This document shows positions 8,178-16,554 of a DNA stretch of 64,000 bases, piece after piece. The stretch is taken from NCBI GenBank assembly GCA_035517615.1, contig DATIYM010000019.1, forward strand, positions 32,818 to 96,817, read 5' to 3'. The stretch is from AG25 sp035517615. Lineage in GTDB: Bacteria; Gemmatimonadota; Gemmatimonadetes; Gemmatimonadales; GWC2-71-9. A model generated the notes under the pieces. It searched no databases and had not been told where the DNA came from. It saw nothing but the letters and a program-made list of their open reading frames with translations. The position numbers and the translations under genes were made by a program. Positions within the stretch are counted from its first letter, which is position 1; every line of letters starts with the position of its first letter.

Positions 8178-8758
8178 ATCGCGGGGGCGGGAGCGGGGGA
8201 GGGGGAGACCGCCAGTGCCGCGCGCACGAACTCGGTGAGCAGCAGCATGGCCTCGCGCTCCGCGGGTCCGGCCGTCTTTTCCACGATGACACTCAGCCGT
8301 TTGAACTCGGACTGAATCTCTTCGGCCGGGAGGACGTGTGTTCGCGTAGCGAGGATCGCGGCTTCGAGCACCGCATTCCTCGCCCGATTGAAGCCGATGA
8401 ATTCCCGGCGCACGCCATGATGCACCACGCGCGTGAGAATGCGTGCACGGGGCGGCGTTTCATCGATCGTCTGGACGATGATTTCGCGCCACGAGCACGC
8501 GGTCGCGAGCACGACGCCGCGAACGAGCTCCGCTGGGAACGCGGGGAACGGCGCGTTCGAGATCGCGGCGCGCGCGAACACCCCGACGTCGTCCGTGAGA
8601 TTCACGACTCCGGCGCGTGTGGCCTGCAGGTTCCGAAACGTGGTCGTCTCGAGAAACGGCTTCACGACAATTTCTGCTTCGCCCCATTCCACCCCCATCG
8701 GTGCGAAGTTCGGGACCCCGGCGTGGTCGAGAGTAGTGAGAATCGATTCGACGATCAC
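8174..8758 (-). CDS. DUF447 family protein of the H4MPT cluster
   Basis: A 194-residue cytoplasmic protein starting at GTG 8758, which overlaps the pabA stop by GTGA. The sequence (VESILTTLDHAGVPNFAPMGVEWGEAE at the start, in pieces) resembles the DUF447 family, a flavin-reductase-like split barrel found mainly in methanogens and in bacteria with tetrahydromethanopterin. Its biochemical role is not established; a flavin- or pterin-related step is plausible from fold and neighbours. The C-terminal tail is alanine/proline-rich and overlaps the start of the RFAP synthase gene. Confidence 0.8.
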   Translation of the reverse strand: MIVESILTTLDHAGVPNFAPMGVEWGEAEIVVKPFLETTTFRNLQATRAGVVNLTDDVGVFARAAISNAPFPAFPAELVRGVVLATACSWREIIVQTIDETPPRARILTRVVHHGVRREFIGFNRARNAVLEAAILATRTHVLPAEEIQSEFKRLSVIVEKTAGPAEREAMLLLTEFVRAALAVSPSPAPAPAI

Positions 8759-9399
8759 GGCACGGCCGCCGCCGGCAGGGGCCCACGAGCCGCACTGCCG
8801 TCCGCATGGGTCGGAAGCGATCCGCCGGTCGGCGGCGCCGCTCCCAGGAACCCGGCGAGGAGGTGATAGCCGTATTCGGTGAGCACCGATTCCGGATGGA
8901 ATTGCAGTCCAATGACGGGATCGCGCGTGTGCTCGACCGCCATGATTTCGCGGTCTTCCGCCGTCGCCGTGACGCGCAGCTGAGTGGGCAAGCCGGTGCG
9001 CGCGATGGCGAGCGAATGGTACCGGCCGGCCCGAAACGGAATTGGCAAGCCGGCAAAAATTCCGCGGCCATCGTGATAGATGAGTGAAGCCTTGCCGTGC
9101 ATCGGAGTCGCCGCGCGCACGATGCCGGCTCCATACGCCGCCCCGATGCATTGATGCCCCAGGCAAATGCCCAGGATCGGAATCCTCGGGCCGAAGTGTC
9201 GCACGACGTCGGTCGAGATTCCGGCTTCACCCGGAGTGCAGGGTCCGGGCGAGATAAGGATGTGCGACGGCCCGAGGGCCGCGATCTGCTCGAGGGTGAT
9301 CGCGTCATGGCGGCGGACGAGTGCATCGCGGCCTAGCTCGCGGACGTAGCGAGCAAGGTTGTAGACGAAGGAGTCGTAGTTATCGATCAGGAGAATCAC
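8755..9399 (-). CDS. pabA: Aminodeoxychorismate/anthranilate synthase glutaminase subunit
   Basis: Class I glutamine amidotransferase, 214 residues, that supplies ammonia to the chorismate-using partner encoded just upstream. The N-terminus ILLIDNYDSFVYNLARY is diagnostic of the PabA/TrpG group; the catalytic Cys lies in GICLGHQCIG and the His-Glu pair in FHPESVLTEYG. GTG 9399 overlaps the pabB stop (GTGA). Because the partner carries the PabB lysine motif and the operon makes tetrahydromethanopterin, p-aminobenzoate synthesis is the likely role, though such subunits are often shared with tryptophan synthesis. Confidence 0.93.
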   Translation of the reverse strand: MILLIDNYDSFVYNLARYVRELGRDALVRRHDAITLEQIAALGPSHILISPGPCTPGEAGISTDVVRHFGPRIPILGICLGHQCIGAAYGAGIVRAATPMHGKASLIYHDGRGIFAGLPIPFRAGRYHSLAIARTGLPTQLRVTATAEDREIMAVEHTRDPVIGLQFHPESVLTEYGYHLLAGFLGAAPPTGGSLPTHADGSAARGPLPAAAVP

Positions 9400-10856
9400 G
9401 GTACCAGTGCCTCGATCATCCCCGCGGCCTTGTCGAGTGTTTCCTCGTACTCGAGCTCCGGCTCGGAGTCGGCGACAATGCCGCCGCCTGCCTGGAAGTA
9501 GACTTCGTCCCCCCGCACCAGCATGGTGCGGATCGCGATGCTTGTGTCTGCGGCATGCGACAGGCTCACGTACCCAATCGCGCCGCAGTACACGGTGCGC
9601 TGCGTCGGCTCGAGCTCGGCGATGATCTGCATCGCCCGAATCTTGGGCGCGCCCGTGATCGATCCGCCGGGAAACGATGCGCGGAGCAGATCCATGATGT
9701 CGTGCTCGGGCTCGAGCTCCCCGACGACGGTAGACACGAGGTGGTGCACGGTCGCGTACTGCTCGAGCGCGAACAGCTCGGGGACGTGCACACTCGCGGG
9801 GCGGCACACACGCGACAGGTCGTTCCGCAGCAGATCCACGATCATCACGTTCTCAGCGCGATCCTTTGCGCTCTCGTGCAGCGCGCGCGCGAGTGCGGCA
9901 TCGTGCTCCGGACCCGTCCCCCGCGGCCTCGTTCCCTTGATCGGGCGGGCCTCGACCTGGCCGTGCCCAACGCGCAGGAACCGCTCCGGTGACGAGCTCG
10001 CGATTCTGACGTCATCGAACGCGAGGTAGGCCGCGAACGGTGCGGGATTGCGGGACCGGAGCCGCTGATACAGCTCGAGCGCGGTCCCGATCAGCGGGGC
10101 CTGGAACCGCTGGGACAGGTTGGCCTGGAAGATGTCGCCCGCCCGGATGTACTCGACAACATGCCGCACCGCTGCCTCGTACCCGGCGCGGGTGAAATTC
10201 GAGCGCACGCGAGCGCGTGGCGATAAGGATTTGACCGCAAAACTCGGCGCCGAAACACGAGCCGGTTCGTGGCCTGGGGCGGGCTGGGACGGCCCGGCCG
10301 CCTCAACGGGCTGGCCGATGTATTGCCGCACCAGGGCGAGACGGCTCGCGGCGCGAGCCTCGCGGCCGGCCCCCCGCTCGGGCATTCCCGTGGAGATGAT
10401 CCATGCCCGTCCCGCAGCGTGGTCCCACGCGATGACCCAATCGTAGATCCCGAGCATCACGTCGGGAATCTCGAGGTCATCGTACCGCGCCCGCGGGACG
10501 CGCTCGAGGGTGGTGCCCCAGTCGTATCCCAGATAACCGGCCGCCCCGCCCTGAAACGGCGGCAGGTCCGCTACCGGCTCCGCTTCGAACCGGCGCAACA
10601 CCGCCCGCGCGGCGCCGAGTGGATCGGAGACGCGCTTCCATTCAGAGCGCCCGCTGGGGCGCTCCAGCGTGAGCGCGCCCTTGCTCCGGATCAGGTGAAT
10701 CGGATCGGCCGCGATGAACGAATACCGCCCCAGGCGCGCGTCACGCCGGGCGCTGTCGAGAAAGACAAGAAACGGCTGGCGTGAAAGTCGCGCGCACACG
10801 TCGAGCGGCTCGGGTGCCGGCACGATCTCGTGCACGAGCGGCAGCGTGCGGCTCAC
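9396..10856 (-). CDS. pabB: Aminodeoxychorismate synthase component I
   Basis: Converts chorismate and ammonia to 4-amino-4-deoxychorismate, the p-aminobenzoate precursor used here by RFAP synthase. The 486-residue protein has an N-terminal TrpE-like domain and the chorismate-binding domain (about 215-480). The motif PIKGTRPRG contains the lysine typical of PabB; anthranilate synthases have alanine there (PIAGT). Further family motifs are DLLRNDLSRV and FPGGSITGAPK. GTG 10856 overlaps the stop of the DHPS-like gene. The lyase PabC that completes p-aminobenzoate is not in the window. Confidence 0.93.
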   Translation of the reverse strand: MSRTLPLVHEIVPAPEPLDVCARLSRQPFLVFLDSARRDARLGRYSFIAADPIHLIRSKGALTLERPSGRSEWKRVSDPLGAARAVLRRFEAEPVADLPPFQGGAAGYLGYDWGTTLERVPRARYDDLEIPDVMLGIYDWVIAWDHAAGRAWIISTGMPERGAGREARAASRLALVRQYIGQPVEAAGPSQPAPGHEPARVSAPSFAVKSLSPRARVRSNFTRAGYEAAVRHVVEYIRAGDIFQANLSQRFQAPLIGTALELYQRLRSRNPAPFAAYLAFDDVRIASSSPERFLRVGHGQVEARPIKGTRPRGTGPEHDAALARALHESAKDRAENVMIVDLLRNDLSRVCRPASVHVPELFALEQYATVHHLVSTVVGELEPEHDIMDLLRASFPGGSITGAPKIRAMQIIAELEPTQRTVYCGAIGYVSLSHAADTSIAIRTMLVRGDEVYFQAGGGIVADSEPELEYEETLDKAAGMIEALVP

Positions 10857-12280
10857 ACGCCCTCCGGCGCGGGCGCCGTGGGCGGCCGCCCGCGGCGCTT
10901 GGAAGCCTGTGTCACCTTGACGTGCGTGGAGCGCTCGTCCGGCGGGGTGAGGTAACCCCAACGGAGCGAGCCTTCCTGACGGTACGTCTTCCCAAGCGCC
11001 ACCGCGAGCCGCGCCTTGGCGAGCTCGCGTCCCAGATAGAACGCGTGCGTGCTTTCGGTGACGCCCAGTAGGCCGAACAGCTCGTCGATATCCGTTCCCC
11101 GCACGAACAGCTCGCTCGAGAGCACGGTGATCGTCTCGCGATCGGTGAAGATTCGGAAGTTCGGGTCGGTAATTCGCTGCTGCAGGGCACGCAGCTCGGC
11201 CTCGGAGTACTCGAGGATCTTGGGATCCTTCACCGTCACGAGCCGATCGTCGACTCCTTTCGGGAGGGCGTGGTTCGTGACGGCGTAATGGGCGAGACGG
11301 CGGGCAATGTCCGCTTCGCGCACGGCGCCCCTGGCCCAGGGAATGACCTCGGTGGTGAGCACCGTTCGTACTCCCACCTCCTGGCAGATCGCCATGAGCA
11401 GGGCGGTGACGCCGGTGCTGTCGGCCGCCAGGAGCTCCGTGATGTTGCCGATTCCCATGAAGAGCGGCACGTCCGGATAACGACGGTGCGCATCCGCGAA
11501 CCGCTCGAGCGACGCCATGAATCCAAAACCGACCGGCTCGACGATCGGATCGAGCAGGTAGGGAACGCCGTGTTGCTCGAGCGTGCGCAGCGTGGGCTCG
11601 ATCGTTTCCATGCCAGCGCCGAAGTCGGGAATAACCACCACTCGTGCGCCGGAAGAGCGCAGCTCCCGCACGATCTCGACGTTGCTGCCGTTCACGCTGA
11701 GCACCAGCTCGGCGCCGGCGCCGACCGCGGTGCGAATCTCATCGCCATCGAACGAGTCGATGCTCACCCGCATCCCGGCATCAACAAGCGCCCGCACGAC
11801 ACCGGCGAGCTCTGCCGCTGCGAACGGTTTTCCCGGAGTACACCCGATGTCGATCAGATCCGCGCCGCTCGACCGGTAATAGCCCGCGGCCTCGAGGATC
11901 GCGTCCCGAGTGAGCCGCGACGCGTTGTTGATCTCCGCCACGATCTCGATATCCCAGGCCCCGTACGGGATCGGCGTGGCGGACCGGCCGAAGTATTCCG
12001 GTATTTCGCGGAGGTCCTTGGGCCCCTTCTCGACGGGCACACCCGTTTTGTCGGAGATCAGCGCCGTCTCGCCTTCACACAGCCCCGGGATCAGGACGAG
12101 ATCGGTGTCGGCCGGCACGTCGAGAAATCGCGCGATCCAGGCAGTGGTCATCAACGCAGCCACGGTGATCTTGAGCGCCACGATCTCCCAGGCAAACGGG
12201 GGCGCCATGTCTTCGAGCGTGCGCCGCAAGGCCGGCTCAGCGAGCTTGCCGGTCACGAACAGCACACGCGACAGATTCAC
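10853..12280 (-). CDS. Dihydropteroate synthase-like protein (DUF6513 type)
   Basis: Likely joins the pterin to the RFAP arm in tetrahydromethanopterin synthesis, by analogy with dihydropteroate synthase. The 475-residue chain is larger than folate DHPS: an N-terminal extra domain (about 1-150, beginning NLSRVLFVTGKLAEPALRR) precedes a TIM barrel with DLIDIGCTPGKP near residue 200 and SIDSFDGDEIRTAVGAGAELVLSVNG, corresponding to DHPS motifs. A DUF2-type C-terminal extension ends in a basic tail (SKRRGRPP). GTG 12280 overlaps the stop of the carbinolamine dehydratase gene. The methanogen homologues are described as dihydropteroate synthase-related; activity in bacteria is inferred. Confidence 0.85.
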   Translation of the reverse strand: MNLSRVLFVTGKLAEPALRRTLEDMAPPFAWEIVALKITVAALMTTAWIARFLDVPADTDLVLIPGLCEGETALISDKTGVPVEKGPKDLREIPEYFGRSATPIPYGAWDIEIVAEINNASRLTRDAILEAAGYYRSSGADLIDIGCTPGKPFAAAELAGVVRALVDAGMRVSIDSFDGDEIRTAVGAGAELVLSVNGSNVEIVRELRSSGARVVVIPDFGAGMETIEPTLRTLEQHGVPYLLDPIVEPVGFGFMASLERFADAHRRYPDVPLFMGIGNITELLAADSTGVTALLMAICQEVGVRTVLTTEVIPWARGAVREADIARRLAHYAVTNHALPKGVDDRLVTVKDPKILEYSEAELRALQQRITDPNFRIFTDRETITVLSSELFVRGTDIDELFGLLGVTESTHAFYLGRELAKARLAVALGKTYRQEGSLRWGYLTPPDERSTHVKVTQASKRRGRPPTAPAPEGV

Positions 12281-12639
12281 CGCGGATCGCCGGAACGTGT
12301 GAATTTGTTGGGCGTGCCCTCCAGGGCTCCCCCCTGGGGACGCCACAGAGCCGCGTCCTCGATTTTCCGGGCGAGCTCGAAATCCTTGTCCGTGATTCCT
12401 CCGGCGGAGTGCGTCTGCAGCTTCACGATCACCCGACCCCACGTGACCGCGAGATCGGGGTGGTGATACGCGGCCTCGGCGATGTAGCCGATCGCATTCA
12501 CGAGCATCAGCGTCGTTGGCCAACCGTCGGTCTTGTAGTGCCGGCGAATCCAGCCGTCTTCGAGCCACCAACCGGGAAGCGCCTTGAGCTTCTCCGTGAT
12601 CTCCGGCTCGCTATAGGTGCGTTCGGTCTTGACTGCCAT
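12277..12639 (-). CDS. phhB: Pterin-4a-carbinolamine dehydratase
   Basis: Dehydrates 4a-hydroxytetrahydropterin or acts as a related pterin enzyme. The 120-residue length and the motif HHPDLAVTWGRVIVKLQTHSAGGITDKD (described in parts: the adjacent His pair, then TH and D) match the PCD family. No aromatic amino-acid hydroxylase is nearby; instead the gene begins the GTGA/TTGA-coupled pterin-arm run, so it probably acts in tetrahydromethanopterin synthesis or recycling. It follows the SDR gene by 18 bases, with GGGAGGAG upstream of the ATG at 12639. Confidence 0.9.
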   Translation of the reverse strand: MAVKTERTYSEPEITEKLKALPGWWLEDGWIRRHYKTDGWPTTLMLVNAIGYIAEAAYHHPDLAVTWGRVIVKLQTHSAGGITDKDFELARKIEDAALWRPQGGALEGTPNKFTRSGDPR

Positions 12640-12657
12640 CGTTCTCCTCCCTGGCGG

Positions 12658-13428
12658 CTAGATGACGTCGCCGCCGTTGATCATGATCATCTGCCCCGTG
12701 ATGTAATTGGCGTCATCCGACGAGAGAAACACCGCGGTGGACGCGATGTCCTCGGGCGCCCCCCAGCGTTTCAGGGGGATGGATTCGGTGATCCGTTGCT
12801 TGACGGTGGAATCGAGCCCTTCCCCGTACGATGTCTCCACCCATCCGGGGGCGAGCACATTGACCCGAATGTGCGGCGCCACCGTGCGCGCGAGCGCCCG
12901 GCTGAAGCTGTACACCCCGCCCTTCGCCGCGCAGAAAATTTCCGCGTACTCGCCCTTCATCCCGGCGAGCACGTGGTCCCAACCCATGTTGATGATTGTC
13001 CCGCCTCCCGGCTGGCCGCGCATCAGGTCAACCGCGGCCCAGGAGGCGAGCACGGTGCCCCGGAGGTCGACCTGCAGCAAGCGGTCGAGCTTGTCAATCC
13101 AAGAAAGGCGGGAGGCTGGTTCGGTCAACACATCCGCGCCGGCATTGTTGATCCACACGTCGACGCGGCCGAACGCGGCGCGCGCGGCCGCCGCCAGGTC
13201 CGTCCCCGCGGCACGCTGCGACAGATCACCCTGGAACAGCTCGGCTCGGTGACCGAGCCCGCGGATCCGAGCGGCGGTCGCTTCGCCCCCTTCCTGATTC
13301 TCGCGATACGTGATTGCGACGTCCGCGCCGGCGGCCGCGCAGGCGAGGGCGATGGCGCGCCCGATACCGGTCGAGGCGCCGGTGACGAGTACGATCTTGC
13401 CGGCAAGCGAGATTTCGTTCTTTGACAT
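12658..13428 (-). CDS. SDR-family oxidoreductase with altered active site
   Basis: A 256-residue short-chain dehydrogenase/reductase with an intact NAD(P) site (VTGASTGIG, residues 15-23; NNAG at 94-97) and the usual C-terminal PG and MINGG motifs. The catalytic YxxxK motif is replaced: the sequence reads FCAAK with Phe165 (codon 12934-12936) and Lys169, and the usual upstream Ser is replaced in NMGWD (148-151). The start ATG 13428 is favoured over a longer frame. Its position next to carbinolamine dehydratase suggests a dihydropterin reductase-like role, because no DmrA/DmrB homologue is visible, but that is inference. Confidence 0.85.
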   Translation of the reverse strand: MSKNEISLAGKIVLVTGASTGIGRAIALACAAAGADVAITYRENQEGGEATAARIRGLGHRAELFQGDLSQRAAGTDLAAAARAAFGRVDVWINNAGADVLTEPASRLSWIDKLDRLLQVDLRGTVLASWAAVDLMRGQPGGGTIINMGWDHVLAGMKGEYAEIFCAAKGGVYSFSRALARTVAPHIRVNVLAPGWVETSYGEGLDSTVKQRITESIPLKRWGAPEDIASTAVFLSSDDANYITGQMIMINGGDVI

Positions 13429-13484
13429 CGTCGGTCCCGAGTCGTAACCTATCGGCGATTTCGCGCCACCCACAAGGATATCGG

Positions 13485-14297
13485 ATGCAACTGCTGGTCA
13501 GCGTTAGGGATGCGCGCGAAGCGGCCACGGCATTCGCGGGTGGCGCCGACGTGATCGATGCCAAGGACCCGGCTCGGGGCGCCCTCGGCCCGGTAACGCC
13601 GGCCACCCTCGATGCGATTCAGGCCGTCCTCGCGGCCAGGCGACCGCTGTCCGCCGCTCTGGGCGATGCCACCACCGCACACCGGGTTCGCGCATCAGTA
13701 CCCGCCCGTACTGACCTCGCATTTGTAAAACTCGGTTTCGCCGGCAAGGGTGGTGCATCGATGCGTTCGCTCGAGCATCTCGCCCACGCCGCTCGTGATG
13801 CCGCCACGACGCCCGTGATACTCGTGGCGTATGCTGACTGGGAGCAGGCGGTAAGCCCCGAGCCCAGCACGATTCTCGATGTGGCTCGAGCGATCCACGC
13901 GGCTGGGGTCCTGCTCGACACCGCAATGAAGCGGCGTCGCCTGCTCGAAATTCTCACTGCGGAGGATCTCGCTGCGTGGATTGCCGCGGTGTACGGGGCA
14001 GGGCTCATATCCGCCATTGCTGGTGGGCTCGACGAAGCCGACATCGCGATCGTGCGCCGCGCGGGCGCGGCGATTGCCGGAGTACGTGGTGCCGCGTGCG
14101 CGGTGGGCGAGGGGAGGCTGGGGCCGATCTCGGAACTGCGAGTGGCGCGGCTCTCAGCCCTCGCTCACGAGACGCCATTCTCCCGGCGGCCGGCTCTCGT
14201 CGAGGGCGGCGCTCAGCCGGCCGAGTTCGTGCGGGGTGAGTACCATCGTTTCCACTCCTTTCGGGAGCGCGCGAGCGAAATAACCGTCGACCAGTGA
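13485..14297 (+). CDS. mfnB: (5-formylfuran-3-yl)methyl phosphate synthase
   Basis: Makes the furan ring precursor of methanofuran/methylofuran from two glyceraldehyde 3-phosphates. The TIM-barrel protein starts MQLLVSVRDAREAATA with the family's ADVIDAKDP motif at residues 20-28 and the conserved lysine in FVKLG. AAGGA lies 6 bases before ATG 13485. At 270 residues it is about 35 longer than typical MfnB; the extra C-terminus overlaps the MfnE-like gene on the other strand by 144 bases. It is one of only two plus-strand genes in the island and diverges from the SDR gene. Confidence 0.92.
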   Translation: MQLLVSVRDAREAATAFAGGADVIDAKDPARGALGPVTPATLDAIQAVLAARRPLSAALGDATTAHRVRASVPARTDLAFVKLGFAGKGGASMRSLEHLAHAARDAATTPVILVAYADWEQAVSPEPSTILDVARAIHAAGVLLDTAMKRRRLLEILTAEDLAAWIAAVYGAGLISAIAGGLDEADIAIVRRAGAAIAGVRGAACAVGEGRLGPISELRVARLSALAHETPFSRRPALVEGGAQPAEFVRGEYHRFHSFRERASEITVDQ

Positions 14298-14762
14298 CGC
14301 GCGCTCGTCCCGCACGGGCTTGATCAAAACCAAGCGCTTCGCCCCCAACGACCCGGCAATCCAGGCACTCAAGCTGTCACTCGTGACCTCCCAGGAGTGG
14401 GGGAGGGGATCGGCCGCGTGCAGCCATCGATACGGGGCGAGGATGGGGAGTTTTCCGGCATCGAGCGCGCGGTCGATCTCCGCCCGATCCGTCACGAGTG
14501 GCGCGCCGGTCATTCGGTCGGCCAACGCATGCGCATACTGATCCATGCCGAGCACCGCCATCCAGTGCGCCGCGTCATCCGAAATCTTGATGCGCCTGAA
14601 CATCTCCCGTACCGCATCGGCAAACGGCCCGCCTCCCGGGACCACGACGGCCCGGCGGCCATGGGCGAATGCCGTGAGCGAGTTGGTGACGAGCTCGAAC
14701 GACCCCGATTGGCCGAGCAAGGCGCCACCGACTTTGATGACGGTTGCGACGGCTGCGCTCAT
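14154..14762 (-). CDS. mfnE: Amino acid kinase family protein, MfnE-like
   Basis: A 202-residue amino-acid-kinase fold protein, best matched to MfnE, which phosphorylates 5-(aminomethyl)-3-furanmethanol phosphate to the diphosphate used for methanofuran. Visible motifs are VIKVGGALLG at the N-terminus, VVVPGGGPFADAVR near residue 40 and TSDSLSAWIAGSLGAKRLVLIKP near 125. ATG 14762 overlaps the stop of the MfnF-like gene (ATGA). It is convergent with mfnB and the two overlap by 144 bases, an arrangement that would generate complementary mRNA ends. Confidence 0.85.
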   Translation of the reverse strand: MSAAVATVIKVGGALLGQSGSFELVTNSLTAFAHGRRAVVVPGGGPFADAVREMFRRIKISDDAAHWMAVLGMDQYAHALADRMTGAPLVTDRAEIDRALDAGKLPILAPYRWLHAADPLPHSWEVTSDSLSAWIAGSLGAKRLVLIKPVRDERASLVDGYFARALPKGVETMVLTPHELGRLSAALDESRPPGEWRLVSEG

Positions 14763-15763
14763 CGGGTTGCGACCTCGAGCGCGCGCGCGAGCAACAGCGC
14801 GACGGCGGCGGCCGGCGCGTGCACGGCGTTGTCACCGTATGCGACGGACAGGGGAACAGGCGTAAGCCCCGCCTGTTCCACGGCCGCGCGCGCGATGAAT
14901 GCCCCGATGCCCGCGAGAACGGCGGTCGAGCCGCGTAGCTCCGGGCAACGCGCCAGCACGCGCGAGAGCCCCTCCCTGACGCGGTCGAGCTGCGCGCGCG
15001 CGAGCCGCGTCGCGATATCATCGAGGGCGCGATCATCGAGCATCTCCCGATCCGCGCAGATCACGCGGGCCAACCGTTCGCCCGCGAACTGGCGCGTGGC
15101 CGGACGGCGGTCGGGCGTGGGGAACGTATAGTCCGCTGGTGCAAGCTGCCCTCGCCACAGGTAGACATCACCGCTCAACGCGAATCCCTCCGCCGCCAGG
15201 CCGGGAAGCAGTGCTTCCGCGGGCGTTCGCACTGCTCCCGTGTACACCAGCTCTCCGGTCTCGAGACGCTCGGGGTCGGTCCTGCCCCGAGCCCTGACAC
15301 GTCCCCCGACGATCGGGATGATGTCGGTCGTCGTGGAGCCCATATCCACCAGCACGGCGTCGGCCCACGTCGATGCAACGAGCTCGGCACTCGCGCGCCA
15401 ATTGGCGGCGGCGACCGACAGTGCATCGGCCCGCGCCGAGTCGGGATCCAGAAACACACCGTCGACAGAATAGATTTGGATCGCCGCCGCCCCCCAGGCG
15501 GCGCATACCGCATCGAGGACGGCCCCGACGCCCTCGCGCTTGGTGCGAAACACCTGCGACAGCTCAGCCGTCATCGTGACGGCGTGACTGTCCCCTGGAA
15601 TGCCGCCCAGCGCCGCTGCCGTTGCTTCGAGCAAGGGCGCGAGCGCCGCCGGATCGCGCTGAATCTCGTACGGTCGAACGGCCGCTCGCACCACTCGGCC
15701 GTTCTCGACCCTGGCGGCCTTGGTATTCACGCCCCCGATATCCCAGCCTATTATCCCACTCAT
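14759..15763 (-). CDS. mfnF: H4MPT-linked C1 transfer protein, MfnF-like (hydantoinase/oxoprolinase family)
   Basis: A 334-residue protein of the ASKHA/hydantoinase-A fold. The opening GWDIGGVNTKAARV and the internal DMGSTTTDIIPI are the two phosphate-binding loops of the family. Methanogen MfnF joins the furan diphosphate to gamma-glutamyltyramine; bacterial homologues occur with tetrahydromethanopterin genes. ATG 15763 lies only 26 bases from the start of the divergent HisA-like gene. Together with mfnB and mfnE it supplies the furan part of methylofuran; mfnA, mfnC and mfnD are not seen here. Confidence 0.85.
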   Translation of the reverse strand: MSGIIGWDIGGVNTKAARVENGRVVRAAVRPYEIQRDPAALAPLLEATAAALGGIPGDSHAVTMTAELSQVFRTKREGVGAVLDAVCAAWGAAAIQIYSVDGVFLDPDSARADALSVAAANWRASAELVASTWADAVLVDMGSTTTDIIPIVGGRVRARGRTDPERLETGELVYTGAVRTPAEALLPGLAAEGFALSGDVYLWRGQLAPADYTFPTPDRRPATRQFAGERLARVICADREMLDDRALDDIATRLARAQLDRVREGLSRVLARCPELRGSTAVLAGIGAFIARAAVEQAGLTPVPLSVAYGDNAVHAPAAAVALLLARALEVATR

Positions 15764-15789
15764 ACGCGACCCAATCCGGAACTGTTCAC

Positions 15790-16554
15790 ATGCGCGTGAT
15801 TCCCGTGCTCGACCTGCGTCGGGGACGGGCCGTGTGGGCGCGTGGGGGCGTCCGTGAACGCTACGCGCCGCTCGAGTCCGCGCTCGCTCCGAACACGGAC
15901 GGAGACGCCCGAGCGCTGATCCGCGAGTTTGCGGCACTCGATTGTCACGAGGTCTACGTCGCGGATCTCGATGCGCTCGAAGGCGGAAGCCCGCAATGGC
16001 AGCTCATTGGCGCACTGGCGTCGTGTGCTGCGTTGCTCGTGGACGCTGGCGCGCGCGAGCCGGCGCAGCTGGGCAAGATATTCGCGACCGGAGCCCGCCG
16101 CGCCGTCATCGCGCTCGAGACGATGCCATCCTGGTCGCTGCTCGCCGATTGCATCCGTACGTATGGCGCGAGCCGAGTTGTGTTTTCGCTCGACCTGCGG
16201 GGCGGCATCCCGGTCACAGTACCGGGTCGCGCCGCCTGCGACGCTCCGTCTCCCGGTTCCACGCTCGAGCTCGCCGTTGGGGCGGGTGCGACGTCGGTCG
16301 TGGTGCTGGATCTGGCACGGGTGGGGAGCGGGGCAGGGCTCGACTGGCGCTTGCTCGAGCAGCTGCGCCGAGCGCATCCGGAAATCGAGCTCCAGGCCGG
16401 CGGCGGTATCGCGGGGCTTGCGGACCTGGAGCGCGCGCGGCAAGCCGGTTGCGATGCAGTCCTCGTCGGCAGCGCGCTGCACGACGGGACGCTGAATCGC
16501 CGCGCGCTCGACCGCTGGTGGGAGCACCGGGCTCACGCGAACGACTCGCGGTAG
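15790..16554 (+). CDS. HisA/HisF-related TIM-barrel protein of the H4MPT cluster
   Basis: A 254-residue beta/alpha barrel related to HisA (MRVIPVLDLRRGRAVWARGG at the start; VFSLDLRGG and LQAGGGIAGLADLERARQAG later). Homologues occur in methanogens and methylotrophs as a hisA/hisF-related family distinct from histidine synthesis; no other his gene is nearby. Its reaction is unknown. It is on the plus strand, divergent from the MfnF-like gene, and its 3' end overlaps the PTPS gene by 22 bases. Conserved phosphate-binding loops suggest a sugar-phosphate or phosphoribosyl substrate. Confidence 0.82.
   Translation: MRVIPVLDLRRGRAVWARGGVRERYAPLESALAPNTDGDARALIREFAALDCHEVYVADLDALEGGSPQWQLIGALASCAALLVDAGAREPAQLGKIFATGARRAVIALETMPSWSLLADCIRTYGASRVVFSLDLRGGIPVTVPGRAACDAPSPGSTLELAVGAGATSVVVLDLARVGSGAGLDWRLLEQLRRAHPEIELQAGGGIAGLADLERARQAGCDAVLVGSALHDGTLNRRALDRWWEHRAHANDSR

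Noticed and set aside
8755..10856. Anthranilate synthase (TrpE/TrpG)
   Set aside because: The large subunit has PIKGT, the PabB lysine motif, and no other trp gene is nearby.
11270..12466. 398-codon plus-strand frame antisense to the DHPS-like gene
   Set aside because: No recognisable motif; the opposite strand carries conserved TIM-barrel motifs and exact start-stop overlaps.
15790..16554. HisA of histidine biosynthesis
   Set aside because: No other his gene is present and the sequence fits the separate H4MPT-linked HisA/HisF-related family.
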